This document shows positions 61,501 through 64,000 of a stretch of 64,000 bases of DNA, one piece after another; the stretch's first letter is position 1; every line of letters begins with the position of its first letter. Origin of the DNA: Bacteroidia bacterium (GTDB taxonomy: Bacteria > Bacteroidota > Bacteroidia > Cytophagales > Cyclobacteriaceae). The notes beneath the pieces are model-generated. The model worked only from the letters and a program-made list of their open reading frames with translations, was not told where the DNA came from and did not search any database. The position numbers and the translations under genes were made by a program. The stretch covers positions 37,064 to 101,063 of the forward strand of contig JAUIAO010000013.1 of NCBI GenBank assembly GCA_030425425.1, given 5' to 3'.

Positions 61501-64000
61501 GCATAAAGATCCACAGTACCTCTGATGATTTCATCATGAGTTACAATGATAGTATCTCCTGGGTTCCAGTATAGTGGCATTCCAGCATCGTCTCTTGTTT
61601 CCAGGAATTCTTCCAGACCGCCTGTTACAGCTTTCATAGAACCTGACCAGTCTGGGTCACCTATTGCACCACCATCTGTACCAGCAGTATTAAGAGCTGA
61701 TCCCGGAGGTAATAGATAGCTTCCATTCGCAGGGTCTTTGAACATCGGATCTACGTCAAGATTGTTAGACAAAGTCACATTAGACTGAAGTGATAAGGTA
61801 TCAAGGTTATATCCACCTAATCTTCCTGTTTCGAAATCATGGATGACGTTGTTAGATACAGATACTGTACCTACAGCCTCATTGATTCTGAATGGACGAG
61901 CGTTTACCTTGTCATATAATCCACTGACAATGTTGTCTCTGAAATCAACTGTTACTGAGCCGTCAGATCCATCGTTCAACTGTAACAACACATCCGAAAT
62001 TGCATCATGAATGGTATTGTGGTGAATCATTACTGATTGACCCTGTACTCCCCACTCGTTTTGTCCGTCATTGTCATTGTAGACATTTTTCACCAGACCT
62101 TTGATTCGGGTAAAAGTAGAGTTTTTGATCTCTAGTTCTTTTACCACATTCAATCTAGGGTCGATAAAGAAGTCTCCAAGTAAGTCATGACCGTAAACAT
62201 TGTCTATTACCACTTTGTCGTACCATTTTCTCTGGTTTTTCCAAAGCTGGATACCGCCTTTGAAGTTGTAAATCTCACAATTACGAATGGTGATTGTTTT
62301 ATAATTATACCATCCACCCTGGTCGAATCTTAGCGCATGGTTCGCAGCACTAGAATCTTCTCTCATACCATTCAGCTTCAATCCAGCGATGGTAATATTG
62401 ATCGAATCTTCCTTAGCTCTGAATCCATTGTCATAGAATCTCAACTCTGGAGTAGGTACACCTGGAAGACCCATTATGGTTACTTCCTGGAAGATGTCTA
62501 TTGTACCAGTGATGATTTCATCATTAGCTACATAGATAGTATCACCAGGACTCCACAATGTAATATCCTCAAGGAATGCTTCTAAACCTTCAGTGATAAT
62601 GATATCAGTATCAGCCCACTCTGGGTCACCAATTTCCAAAGCAGTGGAGAAATCTCCATTATCTGGATCTGCGAGACCTGGATTGTTTTTTGAAATAGCG
62701 AAAGAAGTCACATTGCTCAATTCTAAAGCAGAATCAAGGTTCCAGATTCCATTATCTCTTGGAGATGTGAATTCATGAACCACGCTGTTTTCGAATGAGA
62801 AAGTACCTGCCTGCTCATTAACCAAGAATGGTCTTGCGTTATCTGTATCGATCAACATTGAAGCGATGTTGTTATTGAATTCAAATGTTACCGAGCCATC
62901 GTTAGGATCATTAATTTGAATCAAAGCACCACCATTTCCACCAACTTTATAGAAAGTGTTGTTTTCAACTAAAATGTTTTGTCCTACAGCTCCAAGAGGT
63001 GCAGTACCATCTTTGTTGAAATATGGGTTTTTCAAAATACCGTAAACATTCGCGAATGTAGAGTTGGTAATTTTCAAATCCTTAACAGCATTTAATCTTG
63101 GATCTAATGCAAAGTCATTCGGCATATCGTGGAAATACACGTTATTGAGCATTACTGACTCATACATGGTGTTTTTGTTTTTGTACAACTGCACACCACC
63201 ATTGAAGTTATATGCTTCAATGTCTTCCAACACAATGTTGTTATAATTCTGATAACCAGCTTGGTCAAATCTCAACACGTAAGGAGCAAGACTGGTACCA
63301 TCTTCTTTCAAACCATTCAAACGAAGGTTCTTGAGTGTTATACTGATGGTATCTTCCTTGGCTCTAAAACCATTGTCCCAGAATGTCAACTCAGGAGCTA
63401 CTTCTAATGATGGATCTCCCATCAACGTGACCTCCTGGAAGAAATCCACAGTACCAGTGATGATTTCATCCTTAGTTACATAAATCACATCACCAGGATT
63501 CCACAAGTCTGTATTCTCAATGAATGCTTCCAAACCAACCAATTCAACTGAATTATCTGACATCCACTCAGGGTCACCCAATTGATATGGAGTAGTGAAA
63601 TCACCATTAGCAACGTCTACAAACTGAGGGTCTTTAGAAATATTACCATCTACAGTTACATTAGACTGAAGAGACAATGTATCAAGGTTGTATCCGCCTA
63701 ATCTTCCTGTTTCAAAATCATGAATGATGTTGTTGGTCAATGTTACTGTACCAACTGCCTCATTGATTCTGAATGGACGAGCGTTCACTTTATCATACAA
63801 TGCGCTCACGATGTTGTCTCTGAAATCAACAGTTACTGAACCATCAGTACCGTCGTTGAACTGAAGCAATACGTCTGTAATAGCACTGTCCAAAGTATTG
63901 TTAGCGATCAAGACATTCTGTCCCTGTACGCCCCACTCGTTCTGACCATCATTGTCATTGTATACATTCTTGATCAAACCTTTGATCTTGTAGAAAGTAG
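58521..64000 (-). CDS. Giant repetitive surface protein: DUF4957/DUF5123-like beta-helix units, Big_2 domains and T9SS domain (5' end outside window)
   Basis: At least 1826 residues; the frame runs off the window with no start seen (a Leu codon at 63975-63977 is internal). It has about four and a half units of ~315-340 residues. Each contains WNPGDTIYV, IITGTIDIFQEVTIMG, LRFYDNGFRAKEDSINITI, HALRFDQGGWYNYK, VQLWKNQRK, NARPFRINE and a D-P-x-F-x-D-x-x-N-G end, resembling DUF4957 and DUF5123 beta-helix domains. Three bacterial Ig-like (Big_2) domains (~1470-1735) and a sorting domain with FTVYPNPASDFVRIKG close it. It is secreted by T9SS and attached or released at the surface. In a pectin locus it may bind or process galacturonan; this is inference, as no catalytic site is recognisable. 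Confidence 0.88.
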   Translation of the reverse strand, partial: TFYKIKGLIKNVYNDNDGQNEWGVQGQNVLIANNTLDSAITDVLLQFNDGTDGSVTVDFRDNIVSALYDKVNARPFRINEAVGTVTLTNNIIHDFETGRLGGYNLDTLSLQSNVTVDGNISKDPQFVDVANGDFTTPYQLGDPEWMSDNSVELVGLEAFIENTDLWNPGDVIYVTKDEIITGTVDFFQEVTLMGDPSLEVAPELTFWDNGFRAKEDTISITLKNLRLNGLKEDGTSLAPYVLRFDQAGYQNYNNIVLEDIEAYNFNGGVQLYKNKNTMYESVMLNNVYFHDMPNDFALDPRLNAVKDLKITNSTFANVYGILKNPYFNKDGTAPLGAVGQNILVENNTFYKVGGNGGALIQINDPNDGSVTFEFNNNIASMLIDTDNARPFLVNEQAGTFSFENSVVHEFTSPRDNGIWNLDSALELSNVTSFAISKNNPGLADPDNGDFSTALEIGDPEWADTDIIITEGLEAFLEDITLWSPGDTIYVANDEIITGTIDIFQEVTIMGLPGVPTPELRFYDNGFRAKEDSINITIAGLKLNGMREDSSAANHALRFDQGGWYNYKTITIRNCEIYNFKGGIQLWKNQRKWYDKVVIDNVYGHDLLGDFFIDPRLNVVKELEIKNSTFTRIKGLVKNVYNDNDGQNEWGVQGQSVMIHHNTIHDAISDVLLQLNDGSDGSVTVDFRDNIVSGLYDKVNARPFRINEAVGTVSVSNNVIHDFETGRLGGYNLDTLSLQSNVTLSNNLDVDPMFKDPANGSYLLPPGSALNTAGTDGGAIGDPDWSGSMKAVTGGLEEFLETRDDAGMPLYWNPGDTIIVTHDEIIRGTVDLYAEVTIMGDPKMDHRPKLRFYDNGFRAKEDSINITIKGLSLNGLKEDNQGKANHALRFDQGGWYNYKAITIEDCEIFNFNGGVQLWKNQRKYYEKVVLNNIYAHDLMGDFVIDPRLNVVEELMIINSTFNNIKGLVKNVYNDNEGTNEFGAVAQHVIIDNNTMYNVVNDVLLQFNDGTDGSVTVDFTDNIVSMILDDQNARPFRINEQVGNVNISNSIFHNFESSRENGKYNLDSAAAQSNVTVSDVSDVDPGFADAANGDYTLSKVSGGLIPDTSGKGYIGDPEWVPIVPGLEGEGVHPVPNTPDSLEHFIENYTDLWNPGDTILLVSPGQYFINGTIDVFQSMTILGDPTLPVEPTLVFVDNGFRPKQDSISLYFRDFKATGLNPEDSSRANAFLRFDNFDPAREQTNYEDVVLQNVDVHYFKQAIQLYKGEYGHYNSLTVTDCVFENLRGDNAIDPRKSSVKQITIQNNTFTDIEHGFLGEMYWQNTEEDKQKDYYDQNVLIDHNTFFKVVGGGTKSMIQNNNGSDGSVNLVFSNNIVSTLWWEDWARPFRINADAGSFEFQNSIFHDFMATDVNNASYPTFNLDSVAKQDNVTLTNVDTDADYPMFADTTNLPFNFTLPLNSSLLGYGTDGGPIGDPRWFPEVGIEIVELTEIVVERDEIQMQVEATFGEGADQTATWSVINGTGEATITTDGMFTAVAAGDVKVVAVSNFSAVYTDTLDVSIEPYIFVESIALASRNANGTETTMITSKGGSLIINATIQPFSAPDKSLTWTLSDDSMAKLDSLNATSVQITAQASGTVTVTATANDGSGIAGTIDITMENQRPVTAITVAGTDGATEVTKGETLQMVATVEPADADVKEVSWKVDKASIATISAEGLLTAVSPGAVVVTASATDNSFKSGTATITVTEILSANGPELFTVYPNPASDFVRIKGVSDANVEIITTSGQVLISKQVNGSAQISLKGLNSGMYLMRVTTSEEVKVIRFSKN
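59580..64000. repeat. Four-and-a-half long tandem repeats inside the giant gene
   Basis: The WNPGD codons recur on the plus strand near 63490, 62540, 61555 and 60538, so the units are about 950-1015 bp. DNA similarity is greatest between non-adjacent units: 63650-64000 and 61770-62120 align almost without gaps at a distance of about 1.88 kb, while the intervening unit is clearly more diverged. Confidence 0.75.

Noticed and set aside
63975..63977. TTG codon as a translation start of the giant gene
   Set aside because: The reading frame continues to the window edge and the upstream residues match the repeat unit, so this Leu is internal and the real start is beyond 64000.

Overview
The window is a dense, almost entirely minus-strand carbohydrate-degradation locus from a member of the Bacteroidota, most likely a marine or soil Cytophagales/Flavobacteriia-type organism rather than a gut Bacteroides. 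The evidence is moderate-to-low GC, many lipoproteins with short Bacteroidota-style signal peptides, and several secreted enzymes ending in a type A type IX secretion (T9SS) sorting domain (YPNP motif, final KxxxK-like tail). The enzyme content points to pectin. There are four PL1-type pectate lyases, a PL10 pectate lyase, a CE8 pectin methylesterase, a GH105 unsaturated uronyl hydrolase, two GH78 rhamnosidases, two GH2 enzymes, a GH43, a GH140/DUF4038-type enzyme, a GH141-like beta-helix enzyme and several unassigned beta-propeller or (alpha/alpha)6 proteins. No SusC/SusD pair, regulator, tRNA or rRNA is visible.

Layout, in order of coordinate (transcription runs right to left except where stated). 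1-4798: GH2 beta-galactosidase, DapA-family aldolase and a truncated SSS symporter. 4992-5486: an orphan DUF433 gene and a plus-strand YwbE gene. 5491-8013: a multidomain T9SS pectate lyase. 8141-10626: an AT-rich accessory island with a DUF5615/DUF433 pair, a decayed SSS symporter 3' end, and a three-gene overlapping cassette of unknown function with a DUF922-like zincin. 10688-19542: an operon of pectate lyase, cytoplasmic GH31, Gfo/Idh/MocA oxidoreductase, PhyH-type dioxygenase and SSS symporter. 19834-34906: a ten-gene operon (GH2, PL10, sialidase-like, GH78, STN-esterase fusion, GH105, Tat-exported TIM barrel, GH141-like, DUF3826, GH43/130-like) closed by a good terminator. 35005-35388: a small plus-strand TonB-plug-like protein. 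35399-50452: GH78, an (alpha/alpha)6 enzyme, a beta-propeller protein, a four-helix-bundle protein, GH43, GH140-like, an SSS symporter and an acid-sugar catabolic set (DUF1537 kinase, PdxA2, DapA-like aldolase, Fe-ADH). 50479-58443: a fused beta-helix/DUF6298-like protein, PL1, CE8 and PL1. 58521-64000: the 3' part of a giant repetitive T9SS surface protein.

How the genes work together (inference). Extracellular PL1 and CE8 enzymes, several carrying T9SS domains, demethylate and cut homogalacturonan. Lipoprotein and periplasmic exo-enzymes (GH78, GH2, GH43, GH105, GH140-like, PL10) trim rhamnogalacturonan-type oligosaccharides. SSS symporters import mono- or small saccharides and acid sugars, which cytoplasmic GH31, oxidoreductases, aldolases and the kinase/PdxA2 set feed to central metabolism.

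The most notable non-gene signals are: a conserved element (gene-strand AACCAYSACACCRCRG) upstream of four polysaccharide-degradation genes; the decayed symporter end beside the accessory cassette; three heptanucleotide arrays, one of them inside a signal-peptide coding region; a shared palindromic repeat coding PLGLG in two adjacent genes; and a terminator placed only 13 bp before the next gene.
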